From NCBI RefSeq assembly GCF_023101345.1, contig NZ_CP095848.1:681501-745500 (forward strand): a stretch of DNA of 64,000 nt, written 5' to 3'. The translations under genes and the position numbers were made by a program. Below, piece by piece: positions 42,540-51,134 of this stretch. Below the pieces are notes generated by a model that saw nothing but the letters and a program-made list of their open reading frames with translations, made no database searches and was not told where the DNA came from. This DNA is from Hymenobacter sublimis. GTDB lineage: Bacteria > Bacteroidota > Bacteroidia > Cytophagales > Hymenobacteraceae. The first letter of the stretch is position 1; each line of letters opens with the position of its first letter.

Positions 42540-42800
42540 TTATTTACTACCACCTTGGGGTTGCCCGGTGCCAGCACAGGCGCCTTTAGTGGAGCTAGTC
42601 ACGCCTGCGTTAGTAGCCTGGCAGGCATTGCCATAAGTTTTGCCGTCGCAGCCGCATACTGGGTCGTACTGCATGGTACACATGGCATCCTTTCGGATTT
42701 TGCTAGCATCAATGCAGGGTGCTTGCGCAGAAGGTGCTACCCCTTGTTGGCAGGCACCCAAGGGAAGTAAAAACAAGGCAAGAAGGAAGATTTTGTGCAT
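42540..42800 (-). CDS. Kazal-type protease-inhibitor lipoprotein
   Basis: 86 residues. Lipoprotein signal [17 protein letters not shown]. The mature part has the Kazal cysteine pattern: [20 protein letters not shown], then [14 protein letters not shown]. Kazal domains are compact serine-protease inhibitors common in eukaryotes and present in some bacteria. As a surface or periplasmic lipoprotein it might shield the cell from secreted proteases. The short C-terminal tail is Gly/Gln-rich. Confidence 0.85.
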   Translation of the reverse strand: MHKIFLLALFLLPLGACQQGVAPSAQAPCIDASKIRKDAMCTMQYDPVCGCDGKTYGNACQATNAGVTSSTKGACAGTGQPQGGSK

Positions 42801-43051
42801 CAGGCAAAGGAAAGAGGAGTTCTAGAATTTAGACTACGGCAAGCCGTGAGCTTCGAATAAGATTCGGGCAATATTATAAGTTGCTAATTTTTATATTGAG
42901 GCAAAACCTCGGTAACATCTGTCCGTATAGCTGCCCATATCCGGTACCCAATCTCCTCATTACGGGGTAGCAACTGGTCCTTAGTGGCCTGGAATACCGG
43001 GGTTTACCCTTGAACCCTATTTTTTCACTCCCTTTCTCTCCCCTACGAATC

Positions 43052-43486
43052 ATGTCATATCACGAAGAAGACAACTCGGGCAAAATTCTCCTCGCTGCTC
43101 TGGCCGGTGCCGGTGCTGGTATCATTGCCGGCCTGCTGATGGCTCCCGATAAAGGCACGGCTACCCGCAGCAAGCTGGGCAGCGCTGCTACCAAATACAG
43201 CGGTCAGCTGGGCGAGCAGCTCTCTAAATACGGCGAAGACCTCGACTCGAAGTTCAAAGGTTACATCGAAAAGCTGGAAGACCTGGGCATCACTGGGGCT
43301 GGCTCCAAGCTGAAGCTGAAAGGCAACTGGGATGAAGCCAAAGGCAAGTTGAAGCAGCAGTACGCTCAGCTCACCGACGAAGACCTGGAGTACGCTGAAG
43401 GCCAAGGCGATGAGCTAATCGGCCGCCTGCAGAACAAGCTCGGCAAAGCCAAGCAAGAAGTAGTAAAGCTGCTCAACGACCTGTAA
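43052..43486 (+). CDS. YtxH-CsbD fusion stress protein
   Basis: 144 residues from the ATG at 43052. The N-terminal YtxH-type part has one membrane helix with a Gly-rich face (LLAALAGAGAGIIAGLLMAPDKG) and a helical stretch. The C-terminal half, KLKLKGNWDEAKGKLKQQYA, then LTDEDLEYAEGQGDELIGRL, is a complete CsbD domain. In Bacillus both families belong to the general stress response; their molecular roles are unknown. The fusion would anchor CsbD at the membrane. A strong terminator follows, and a second YtxH protein comes next. Confidence 0.9.
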   Translation: MSYHEEDNSGKILLAALAGAGAGIIAGLLMAPDKGTATRSKLGSAATKYSGQLGEQLSKYGEDLDSKFKGYIEKLEDLGITGAGSKLKLKGNWDEAKGKLKQQYAQLTDEDLEYAEGQGDELIGRLQNKLGKAKQEVVKLLNDL

Positions 43487-43506
43487 GCCAAGCTTGCAAG
43501 CAACCG

Positions 43507-43543
43507 AAAAAGCCCCAACCTTTAAATGAGGTTGGGGCTTTTT
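43507..43543 (+). terminator. Intrinsic terminator after the YtxH-CsbD gene
   Basis: 15-bp perfect stem (43507-43521 / 43529-43543) containing AAAAAGCCCCAACC, 7-base loop, T-run inside the right arm. Confidence 0.9.
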
Positions 43544-43680
43544 GCTGCCCAGTGGCTTCAAGTAGGTACACCTACTCTGCTCCGCATGGTCCTGGCAAAA
43601 CAACTGTCTCTTTATTTGCGTTACTACTACCCCGGTGCGTCGCCGGACGGTTGTATTCTCACCTCAATTTCTTCCGCCTC

Positions 43681-44040
43681 ATGCAAGACACGAAAGGCAA
43701 AGTAATACTCTCCCTGCTGGTCGGGGCTACGGCTGGTGTAGTAGCCGGGCTACTGTTGGCCCCCGAAACTGGCGACGACACGCGCAGCAACCTCAAGAAA
43801 TCGGCCGCCAAATGGACGGACGACCTAAGCAAGCTGCTCAAGCAGGGGCAGGCTCGTTTGGGAGCCCTGCAGAGCGAAGGTGCCATTTCCGAGCAATTGC
43901 ACACTGACCGCACGGCCGCTGACAGCCTGCTGAATTCACTCAGTGATTCGGCCTATGAGATATCAACTTCTAATGAGGTTGATTCTGACTACGATGGGGT
44001 AGGGGGCGATTCCCGGCACTACCCAGGTTATAAGTCCTGA
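43681..44040 (+). CDS. YtxH-domain membrane protein
   Basis: 119 residues from the ATG at 43681; the longer in-frame version is not supported. One membrane helix, VILSLLVGATAGVVAGLLLAP, then ETGDDTRSNLKKSAAKWTDD, the YtxH pattern, and an acidic C-terminal tail (NEVDSDYDGVGGDS). It lacks the CsbD part of its neighbour. Function unknown; the family is stress-induced in Bacillus. Immediately after its stop codon begins the duplicated gene-free element described at 44041. Confidence 0.85.
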   Translation: MQDTKGKVILSLLVGATAGVVAGLLLAPETGDDTRSNLKKSAAKWTDDLSKLLKQGQARLGALQSEGAISEQLHTDRTAADSLLNSLSDSAYEISTSNEVDSDYDGVGGDSRHYPGYKS

Positions 44041-44298
44041 TAATTTTTTTAGGAATGTTGTAACCCCACGCCAACAACCCCGTTAAAGAATATACAATCG
44101 GCTTGAAAGAAGATTGGAGAAGTTATAGCAAGTAAAATTGCCGACTCGTTGAGCTTCTGACAGGATATGGTTAAACAGCCCGTCAGTAAAATCGAATGCT
44201 GTCCATCGCAAGCTTCTTGTGTAACCCCAATCGGAAGGGTAAGCCATTTGTACTAAACGGAAAGCCTCTCGCCATTCATACAGCGGGAGGCTTTCTTA
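44041..44298 (+). ncRNA. Candidate structured RNA, copy A
   Basis: A gene-free unit with a diverged copy 280 bases downstream. The core (44081-44218) aligns with copy B at roughly 70% identity by eye. Predicted helices: TCGGC/GCCGA (44098-44102 with 44140-44144), AGCTT/AAGCT (44152-44156 with 44210-44214) enclosing CTGAC/GTCAG (44157-44161 with 44182-44186). Conserved single-stranded stretches include GTAAAAT and ATGGTTAA. A TAATTTTT at 44041 is one base off the -7 consensus. The unit ends with an intrinsic terminator at 44260-44295. Not recognised as a known RNA family (not tmRNA, SRP RNA, RNase P or tRNA). Confidence 0.5.
44260..44298 (+). terminator. Intrinsic terminator ending copy A
   Basis: 13-bp stem (44260-44272 / 44283-44295) with one G-T pair, GAAAGCCTC...GAGGCTTTC, followed by TTAGTTT. 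Its stem is nearly identical to the one at 44538-44572, so the terminator was duplicated together with the element. Confidence 0.85.
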
Positions 44299-44320
44299 GT
44301 TTAGATCGGTTCGCCTTGTG

Positions 44321-44574
44321 AAGAAATTTTTCCTCCGATGTAACCTTGTTTTACCTGCCACGTTAAAGAGCACATAACCGGCTTACAAGAAGTTGGATAC
44401 TCACCTGTTGTAAAATTGCCGGCTGTAGAGCTTCTGCAAGGGAATGGTTAACAAACCTTGGCAGTAAAATCGTACATGCTCATCGCAAGCTTCTTCAGGC
44501 AAAGGCTATTCAACGGACAGAATTAGTCAGTTAAAAAAGAAAGCCTCCCGCTATATCAGCGGGAGGCTTTCTGA
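44321..44574 (+). ncRNA. Candidate structured RNA, copy B
   Basis: Homologue of copy A. The same helices form with different bases: CCGGC/GCCGG (44378-44382 with 44418-44422), AGCTT/AAGCT (44429-44433 with 44487-44491), and CTGC plus AAGG / CCTT plus GCAG (44434-44441 with 44456-44464, one bulge). Three paired positions differ from copy A by changes on both sides that keep pairing (T-A to C-G, A-T to C-G, C-G to A-T). The upstream AAATTTTT and TGTAACC are also shared. It ends in a 15-bp terminator stem. Confidence 0.5.
44538..44572. terminator. Bidirectional terminator between copy B and lysS
   Basis: 15-bp perfect stem (44538-44552 / 44558-44572) with loop ATATC; A-run to the left and T-containing sequence to the right. 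It serves copy B on the plus strand and lysS on the minus strand. Confidence 0.9.
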
Positions 44575-44592
44575 CTTTTAGTGGGTAGGCGA

Positions 44593-46155
44593 CTACGCTT
44601 CTGCCTCCGGCTTCGGTGCATTTTCGGACTTTGTGTACTCCGGCTTCATTTGCGGGAAGAACAGCACGTCCTGAATAGAGTTGGAGTTGGTCATAATCAT
44701 GCTCAACCGGTCGATGCCAATACCTAGGCCGGCCGTAGGGGGCATACCATATTCCAGGGCCCGGAGGAAGTCTTCGTCCAACACCATAGCTTCCGTATCG
44801 CCGCGCTTACCAAGCTCCAATTGGTCCTCAAAACGCTGGCGCTGGTCAATAGGGTCGTTGAGCTCCGAGAAGGCATTGCAGATTTCCTTGCCGTTGCAAA
44901 TGGCCTCAAACCGCTCTACCAAACCTGGCTTGTTCCGGTGCTTCTTGGCCAGCGGCGACATCTCCACGGGGTAGTCGGTAATGAAGGTGGGCTGAATCAG
45001 CTTGGGCTCCACATGCTGCCCAAAGATTTCGTCGATGATTTTGGCTTTGCCCATGCTGGGGTCCAACCCTACTTTCAGGTCCTTGGCGGCGGCGCGCAGC
45101 TCCTCTTCGCTCTTGCCATCGATGTTGAAGCCCGTGAAGTGCTCGATGGATTCGGCCATGGTGAAGCGCTTCCAGGGGCGCTGGAAGTTGATGAGGTTTT
45201 CGCCCACCTGCACCTCGGTTTTGCCGTGCAGGGCCAAGGCTACGCGCTCTACCATTTCCTCCACTAGGTCCATCATCCAGTAGTAGTCCTTGTAGGCTAC
45301 GTACAGCTCCATCTGGGTGAACTCCGGGTTATGGAACCGGCTCATGCCTTCGTTGCGGAAGTCCTTTGAGAATTCATACACCCCATCGAAACCGCCCACA
45401 ATCAGGCGCTTCAGATACAGCTCGTTGGCAATGCGCAGGTAGAGCGTCATGTCCAGCGTGTTGTGGTGGGTTTTGAAGGGCCGGGCGGCGGCCCCACCGT
45501 ATAGGGGCTGCAGGATAGGGGTTTCTACCTCCAGGTAGCCTTTGTCGTTGAGGTAGTTGCGCATGGCCTGCACCAGCTGGGTCCGCTTCACGAAGGCGTC
45601 GCGCACATGCGGGTTTACTACTAGGTCCACGTAGCGCTGGCGGTAACGCTGCTCCGGGTCGGAAAAGGCATCGTAGGTGATTTTCTCGCCGGTGGCCTCA
45701 TCGGTGCGCTCCTTTACCACAGGCAAGGGGCGCAGACTCTTACTTAGCAGCGTGAAGCCGGTTACATGGATGGAGGTTTCGCCTACCATCGTTTTGAATA
45801 CGTGACCTTTCACGCCCACGAAGTCGCCAAGGTCTACCAGTTTCTTGAAGACGGTGTTGTACAACTCCTTGTCCTCGCCCGGGCAGATTTCGTCGCGGTT
45901 GATGTAGAGCTGAATACGGCCCGAAGCGTCCTGCAACTCCGCGAACGAGGCTTTGCCTTTCACCCGAATCGACATCAGGCGGCCGGCCAGGCTTACGTCC
46001 TGAAAGTTGTTGAGCTCGGGGTGGTAGTTCTCGAGAATTTCCTGGGCGTAGAAGTTCACGTCGAACAGCTCGGAGGGGTAGGGCTCAATGCCGAGCTTCT
46101 GGAGCTCTTCCAATTTGCCACGACGGATTATCTCCTGTTCGCTGAGGTGCTGCAT
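44593..46155 (-). CDS. lysS: Lysyl-tRNA synthetase, class II
   Basis: 520 residues from the ATG at 46155. N-terminal OB-fold anticodon-binding domain ([20 protein letters not shown], then [15 protein letters not shown]), class II catalytic core with motif 2 in [20 protein letters not shown] and motif 3 in [13 protein letters not shown]. It charges tRNA(Lys). The short acidic C-terminal extension ([12 protein letters not shown]) is extra. It is a single gene, with the terminator at 44538-44572 downstream. Confidence 0.97.
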   Translation of the reverse strand: MQHLSEQEIIRRGKLEELQKLGIEPYPSELFDVNFYAQEILENYHPELNNFQDVSLAGRLMSIRVKGKASFAELQDASGRIQLYINRDEICPGEDKELYNTVFKKLVDLGDFVGVKGHVFKTMVGETSIHVTGFTLLSKSLRPLPVVKERTDEATGEKITYDAFSDPEQRYRQRYVDLVVNPHVRDAFVKRTQLVQAMRNYLNDKGYLEVETPILQPLYGGAAARPFKTHHNTLDMTLYLRIANELYLKRLIVGGFDGVYEFSKDFRNEGMSRFHNPEFTQMELYVAYKDYYWMMDLVEEMVERVALALHGKTEVQVGENLINFQRPWKRFTMAESIEHFTGFNIDGKSEEELRAAAKDLKVGLDPSMGKAKIIDEIFGQHVEPKLIQPTFITDYPVEMSPLAKKHRNKPGLVERFEAICNGKEICNAFSELNDPIDQRQRFEDQLELGKRGDTEAMVLDEDFLRALEYGMPPTAGLGIGIDRLSMIMTNSNSIQDVLFFPQMKPEYTKSENAPKPEAEA

Positions 46156-46366
46156 GGTGCGATGGGTAAAAACAAGGCCCACACGGGGCCAATAAAGTCA
46201 AGCCGCAAAAATAGCGCGGCTCCAACACTTATTTGCATAAACTCCCGAAGAGTTGGATAGTTGCCGAAAATGCATGGGTAATAGGATCCGCACAAACAAA
46301 AAGCGCCGGCCCAATGGACCAGCGCTTACGTGTATATGCAGTAGGACTACTAAAAAGTTCGGAACC

Positions 46367-47404
46367 TTAGGCCGCCATACGCATGGTCGGCTCGTCGTCG
46401 CGGAGCATGGGCTCAACGCGGGTTTGTAGGCGCTCCTGCACAAAGGAGTTCTGCAAGTGTTTCGGCAGCTCAGCAACCAGCTGCTGGTAGCGCTCTACGC
46501 CCATGGCCTTGGCCACGTAGGTTTCGTGAATACCGTTGAGGTAGCTCACGATGTTGAGCAACGACTGGTGGAAGAGTTTGAAGTCAATCTCGGCCTCCAC
46601 GAAGCGCTCAATCTCACGGCTGGTCTGGGAAATCCGCAGGCGGCCCAGCAGGTCAAAAATGGTGGTGTAGCCGAGACGCCACGTAATTTGCTGCCAGTGA
46701 GCGGCCGTCCACTTGTCAAGCACCTTACCGGTCTTCTGGCTACGCAAAGCCGTGTTTGGGTTAGCCTGCACTTGCTGGCGGGTGGCCTGGGCCTTCAGCT
46801 TGCGGGTAGTGCGGAGGAACTGCCCGATCTGAGCCTGCGCGTCAATCTCTTTGCCGGCAATGTGTAAACCTGCTTTATAACCGGCCAGCGGCAGACGGTG
46901 AATGCTGAAGTCGCCGTAAGCGCCGGCAGCATAGAAGGAAATAGGACGCGGATAGGCGTTGCGCACAACCAAGCGGCCAACTTCCCGGCGAATCAAAGAC
47001 GGGTTGCTGCTGCGCACACCAGCGGTGTACAAGAAGGCTTGCAAGCCCGCCATAATGGTATGGTACGCCTGCGGGAAAGTCCAGTGCAGAGCGTTACGTA
47101 GGTAGTCCTCGTCGCCGAGCTCCGCAGTAGCCCGCAAAGCGTACTCCGTGCTCCAGCTAGCGTGTAGCAGCTTGGTAACTGCCTGCACATCAGCGTCGGT
47201 TAGCTCGGCCTGGTGAGCCCGGAAATAAGGCAGATGCTGCAGGCCACCCATGGCGTCGTCAGCCTCTTGAATGTGGTAGTTAATAGCGAAGAAGTAGTTC
47301 AGGAACACCTGGGCCGGAATGGATTTGCGCCAGATTTCCTCAGCCTGCTTCTGCTCGTCCGTTACGAGCGGAATGATGGTCGTTTCCATGTTCGTCGTTG
47401 TCAT
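46367..47404 (-). CDS. Unknown helical cytosolic protein, 345 residues
   Basis: No signal peptide or membrane helix. Predominantly helical, with segments such as QVFLNYFFAINYHIQEADDA, HTIMAGLQAFLYTAGVRS and FKLFHQSLLNIVSYLNGIHE, the last somewhat like HEPN-type four-helix proteins, but without a clear RxxxxH nuclease motif. A central basic stretch (RTTRKLKAQATRQQVQ) interrupts the helices. I do not recognise a family. It is preceded by about 175 bases of AT-rich sequence that contrasts with the rest of the window, and no partner gene is adjacent. Confidence 0.75.
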   Translation of the reverse strand: MTTTNMETTIIPLVTDEQKQAEEIWRKSIPAQVFLNYFFAINYHIQEADDAMGGLQHLPYFRAHQAELTDADVQAVTKLLHASWSTEYALRATAELGDEDYLRNALHWTFPQAYHTIMAGLQAFLYTAGVRSSNPSLIRREVGRLVVRNAYPRPISFYAAGAYGDFSIHRLPLAGYKAGLHIAGKEIDAQAQIGQFLRTTRKLKAQATRQQVQANPNTALRSQKTGKVLDKWTAAHWQQITWRLGYTTIFDLLGRLRISQTSREIERFVEAEIDFKLFHQSLLNIVSYLNGIHETYVAKAMGVERYQQLVAELPKHLQNSFVQERLQTRVEPMLRDDEPTMRMAA

Positions 47405-47578
47405 GCTTAGTAAACCAAGGTAGCACGTTTTGAGTTCTTATTTGCTAATTTTTTTAACATGATTTACTAAAAATAAGTGTCTATTTATCAGGTAGTTATA
47501 GTGATAAATAATTCTTGTAATCGTAAAATGTTTACAGGCTGTTTGCTAACGAATGAATGGCTTGGGTGTGAAGCCAAA

Positions 47579-47610
47579 AAAGCCCTTCCGCACGTGCGCG
47601 GAAGGGCTTT
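47579..47610 (-). terminator. Terminator after the Prc protease gene
   Basis: 13-bp perfect stem (47579-47591 / 47598-47610, AAAGCCCTTCCGC), 6-base loop, T-run on the minus strand. It lies 21 bases beyond the stop codon. Confidence 0.9.
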
Positions 47611-47630
47611 GTAAAGGGGCTAAATGAACC

Positions 47631-49778
47631 TTACATCTGGTCTTTCAGTACGGCTACGGCTTCACGCAACGTGATGTCCTTCTTCAAAGGCTTTACAAAG
47701 CGCGACGCGCGGTTTACCTTAATAGTATCAGTACCCAACTGACGCAGATCAAAGGCCAAGGGGCTGATAGCAATGGGCTGAGCCGCGTTCTGTACAGCTT
47801 CATACTTGTCCGATTCTGCTTTAGCCTGAACCTGCTCTGCCCGGTAGTTGGCCAGTTTCAGAGACACCTTTGTGTCATCCTTGCGCTTTACCATGCGCTG
47901 CACCATATCTGAGAGCTGCTTGAAGCTAAGGCTGGCGTTTACGCGCGCAGTGCTCGCTTGGCGGAGCTTGTCGATGGCAGGAGGGGCATTCCAGGCACGG
48001 TAGCGGGCAGGCGTAATTTCGTCCCACTTCAGCGGGTAGTCCGTTTCCTTCTCGCCCTGATCGAGGTAGCTGTAAGCATCCGGCAGAATGATATCCGGAA
48101 TGACACCCTTGAACTGGGTCGAACCGCCGTTGATGCGGTAGAACTTAGAGGTAGTCAACTTCAGCGAGCCAAAAGGCTTGATGTTGTTGAATTCTGCGGG
48201 CATAGCCTCGTCCAGATCAAAGATGCGCTGCACGGTGCCTTTGCCATAGGTGCTGGCTGAGCCCATCACAACCCCACGCTTGTAATCCTGAATGGCAGCA
48301 GCCAAAATCTCGGAAGCGGAAGCACTGTACTTGTTTACCAGCACTACCAGCGGACCACCGTACTGAATACGAGGATCACGGTCATTCAAGATGGTAGGGG
48401 CACCTTGGCTGTTACGCACCTGTACCACCGGGCCGCTGTCCACGAAGAGGCCAGCCATTTCCACGGCATCTTGCAACGAGCCACCCCCGTTAAAACGCAG
48501 ATCAAGGACAACGCCTTGCACGTTTTCGGCTTTCAGTTTCTCTAGTTCCTTTTTCACGTCGGCAGCCGAGCTACGGCCCCCGTTGTCATTGAAGTCGGCG
48601 TAGAAATTAGGGAGCTTGATGTAGCCTAGTTTCTTGCCATTGTCTTCAATGGTAGCCGATTGTGCGTAGGTTTCCTCAATTACCACCACGTCGCGGATGA
48701 TGGAGATAATCTTGGTGCTAGCGTCGGGCTTTTTCACCGTCAGGCGTACTTCCGTACCCTTCTTGCCCTTGATCATGGATACGGCCTTATCGAGACGCAT
48801 TCCTTCCACTGAAACGGGCTCAGCAGCGCCCTGGGCAACTCGCAAGATAATGTCGCCGGCTTTCAGCTCACCTTGGCGGTAAGAGGCGCTGCCCGGAATG
48901 ATATCAGATACTTTAATCTGACCATCTTTCTCCTGCAGAGAAGCGCCAATACCTTCGAAACGGCCCGTCATGGCAATATCAAACGTTTCCTTGTCGCGGG
49001 GCGCGAAGTACTCCGTGTGCGGATCGTAGGTGTTGGCAATGGTGTTGGCGTACATGGCTAACCGGTCGTTAGCGTCCGTCTGCTGCAAGTCCTTGAAGTA
49101 GTCATCAAAGTACTTCATTACGCGCTTGCGGGCTTCAGCCTCCATTTGGGCCGGGGTACGCATGGGTTCAGAAGTGGTAGCTGGCGAAGGAGTGGCCGAA
49201 GTTGAGGCCAGTGGCTTATCCTTCTTCTTAGCTTGCTCATCCATCATTTCTGACACCCGTACCATGGTCTGGTACTTCAAGAACTTGCGCCACTCCTCAC
49301 GCTGAGCAGCGGCATTCGCCGCGAAGGTTACTTTGTCTGATTCTGTCTCGAAGCTTTCCTCGGTAGTAAAATCGAAAGGCTTAGAAAGAATATCCCGGTA
49401 CAAGCCCTGAATGTCCTTTACCCGCTGCGCCATAAGCTGGTTACCCAGGTCCATGAATTCGTGGGTGCCACGCTGCACTTGGTTGTCAATATCCAACTGA
49501 TACTTGTGTAGCTGCTCAACGTCCGTCTGTAGCAAGAATTTCTTGCTGCTGTCTAGGCGCTTCAGATACAAATCAAAAACTCGTTTGGAGAAGGTGTCAT
49601 CAATACGCTCGGGCTGGTAGTGCGCCTGCGTGAGGCCCTGCAACATGGCCTTGATGAGTACTTCGTCTTTCTGAGGAGAGCGGCCATCGTTGCGCCGGTA
49701 CAGCTTGTAGGAAGCCAGTACGAATACCGCCAGCAACACCGAGGCATAAAGGCCTATCTTGAGTCGGGGGGAAGACAT
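47631..49778 (-). CDS. prc: Carboxy-terminal processing protease (Prc/Tsp, S41 family)
   Basis: 715 residues. N-terminal membrane anchor (IGLYASVLLAVFVLASYKLY). Layout of E. coli Prc: an N-terminal helical domain (RVFDLYLKRLDSSKKFLLQTD), a PDZ domain (FEGIGASLQEKDGQIKVSDI, then AGDIILRVAQG) and the S41 core with KYSASASEILAAAIQDYKRG (catalytic Ser) and GSASTYGKGTVQ (catalytic Lys), plus a C-terminal tail domain. It degrades or trims proteins at their C-terminus in the periplasm and influences peptidoglycan hydrolase turnover in other bacteria. Confidence 0.95.
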   Translation of the reverse strand: MSSPRLKIGLYASVLLAVFVLASYKLYRRNDGRSPQKDEVLIKAMLQGLTQAHYQPERIDDTFSKRVFDLYLKRLDSSKKFLLQTDVEQLHKYQLDIDNQVQRGTHEFMDLGNQLMAQRVKDIQGLYRDILSKPFDFTTEESFETESDKVTFAANAAAQREEWRKFLKYQTMVRVSEMMDEQAKKKDKPLASTSATPSPATTSEPMRTPAQMEAEARKRVMKYFDDYFKDLQQTDANDRLAMYANTIANTYDPHTEYFAPRDKETFDIAMTGRFEGIGASLQEKDGQIKVSDIIPGSASYRQGELKAGDIILRVAQGAAEPVSVEGMRLDKAVSMIKGKKGTEVRLTVKKPDASTKIISIIRDVVVIEETYAQSATIEDNGKKLGYIKLPNFYADFNDNGGRSSAADVKKELEKLKAENVQGVVLDLRFNGGGSLQDAVEMAGLFVDSGPVVQVRNSQGAPTILNDRDPRIQYGGPLVVLVNKYSASASEILAAAIQDYKRGVVMGSASTYGKGTVQRIFDLDEAMPAEFNNIKPFGSLKLTTSKFYRINGGSTQFKGVIPDIILPDAYSYLDQGEKETDYPLKWDEITPARYRAWNAPPAIDKLRQASTARVNASLSFKQLSDMVQRMVKRKDDTKVSLKLANYRAEQVQAKAESDKYEAVQNAAQPIAISPLAFDLRQLGTDTIKVNRASRFVKPLKKDITLREAVAVLKDQM

Positions 49779-50101
49779 GAATTATCGGGGTGAAATGAAG
49801 GAAAGTCAAACAGAGACGAACTACTGCTACAGGCTACGCAGAGTATAGAGCAGCGGTTTTATAGGAAAACGTCGATGGCAGTTAAATAAGTGCCCTCGTG
49901 CATTTGCGAATTCCTATCCAAGGGTAGAGAAACAACAACAGAGGTTGCATATCACCGGCTAGATTGAGTTAATCCTATATAGTGGATCAGCAAGTAAGCA
50001 CAGAATGGTCAATGAGAAACAAGCAGCGCGGAGTTAAAACAAAAAAATGCTCTTCCTAACTGAATAGGAAGAGCATTTTCTAAGGCAAATCTGTTGCCAG
50101 A
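49779..50101. other. Gene-free region between Prc and the YflT-like gene
   Basis: 323 bases without a supported gene, moderately AT-rich. It contains the terminator at 50044-50079 and presumably the prc promoter. I see no exact TAnnTTTG match on the minus strand. Confidence 0.4.
50044..50079 (-). terminator. Terminator after the YflT/glycine-zipper gene
   Basis: 14-bp perfect stem (50044-50057 / 50066-50079) with an 8-base loop and a seven-base T-run on the minus strand. Confidence 0.9.
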
Positions 50102-50941
50102 CTAGTAGCGGCGTACTTTGTCGCCGCTGTTACGGCGGAACTCTTCTTCAAAGTAGCGAGCATCATCCTCGTTACGAGGACGTACGCCCATTACAATGTT
50201 GCCGTTTTTCACGTCGCTTTCGTACTCAGCGGCATGCTCCTCAGGAATACCGGAGCCTACCAGAGCACCTACTAAGCCGCCCGTCAGGCCACCAGCACCG
50301 GCACCAGCCAGAGCAGCAGCAATAGGACCAGCAATTACAAGACCAAGACCGGGCAGTGCTACCGAGGTACCGATAGCAGCAATGGCACCGATAATAGCAC
50401 CAGCGGTACCACCAATGGCCGAGCCTACACCAGCACCTTCCATGGCCTTGTCGCCAAGCTCAGTGTCAGGAGTGTGGTCACCGAAGTGAGTTTTGCGGGT
50501 GTCATCCGACATCAGCACGTTTACATCATCTTTGCTGTAGCCGCGCGAAGAAAGCGACTGATAAGCACGCTCGGCGCTAGCACGGTCGCGGAACGAACCG
50601 TAGGTAGAGCTATTGCCCGTCATGGCGCGACCTGCGTCGCTGGCGGCATTCTGCACGGCATCAATGCCAGCACCTACTGTTGCACCAGCCGAACCGGCCA
50701 TAGCAGCACCCTTCTGGGTAGCGCTGTAGTCGTGGTTGGGGTTGCTGTCAGAGTTGCTGTACGAAGAAGAACCTACACCACCCTGGTTAGCCGAGCTACC
50801 CGTGCTAGAGTTGCCCATGTTGCCGCTCGAAGTGCTGCTGCCCGTGCCGGCACCAAAGCCAGTGCCGGGGGTGTCGCTGCCGTAGTTAGCGCCTGAACCA
50901 GTACCAGTGTTCGTCGGGTTGATTGAATCGTTGGTGTTCAT
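50102..50941 (-). CDS. YflT-type general stress protein with glycine-zipper domain
   Basis: 279 residues. The N-terminal third (about 1-75) is Gly/Ser/Thr/Asn-rich low complexity. The centre, YGSFRDRASAERAYQSLSSR, then GYSKDDVNVLMSDD, matches the YflT/GspM17 general stress domain. A long Gly/Ala helical region follows (SAIGGTAGAIIGAIAAIGTS, GLTGGLVGALVGSGIPEEHA), a glycine-zipper likely to insert in or lie on membranes. The end VKNGNIVMGVRPRNEDDARY is a second characteristic segment. Function unknown; homologues are stress-induced. Confidence 0.82.
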   Translation of the reverse strand: MNTNDSINPTNTGTGSGANYGSDTPGTGFGAGTGSSTSSGNMGNSSTGSSANQGGVGSSSYSNSDSNPNHDYSATQKGAAMAGSAGATVGAGIDAVQNAASDAGRAMTGNSSTYGSFRDRASAERAYQSLSSRGYSKDDVNVLMSDDTRKTHFGDHTPDTELGDKAMEGAGVGSAIGGTAGAIIGAIAAIGTSVALPGLGLVIAGPIAAALAGAGAGGLTGGLVGALVGSGIPEEHAAEYESDVKNGNIVMGVRPRNEDDARYFEEEFRRNSGDKVRRY

Positions 50942-51134
50942 GAGGGGTGGAGTTGAGTTTGAATGGAAAAGGAGAGAGTACTCCGAAGTGGACTATAAAT
51001 GGAAAGAAAAGTCCAACATCGGTTTCAGGAGTGCTTAACGGTAGCTCCTCAACTCAGGTTGCAGAAATAATTCTGCCTTTCCTTAACAAAACCACTCAAA
51101 CAACGCCTCTACGAACATGTAAAGAGCTTTTCGC

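Noticed and set aside
43507-44572. The series of inverted repeats between 43.5 and 44.6 kb as a CRISPR-like array
   Set aside because: Only terminator-type hairpins of differing sequence plus two long diverged units; no short identical direct repeats or spacers.
44041-44592. Decayed duplicated coding gene as the origin of the two tandem elements
   Set aside because: No frame is shared by the copies, indels are not multiples of three, and conservation follows helices and terminators instead.
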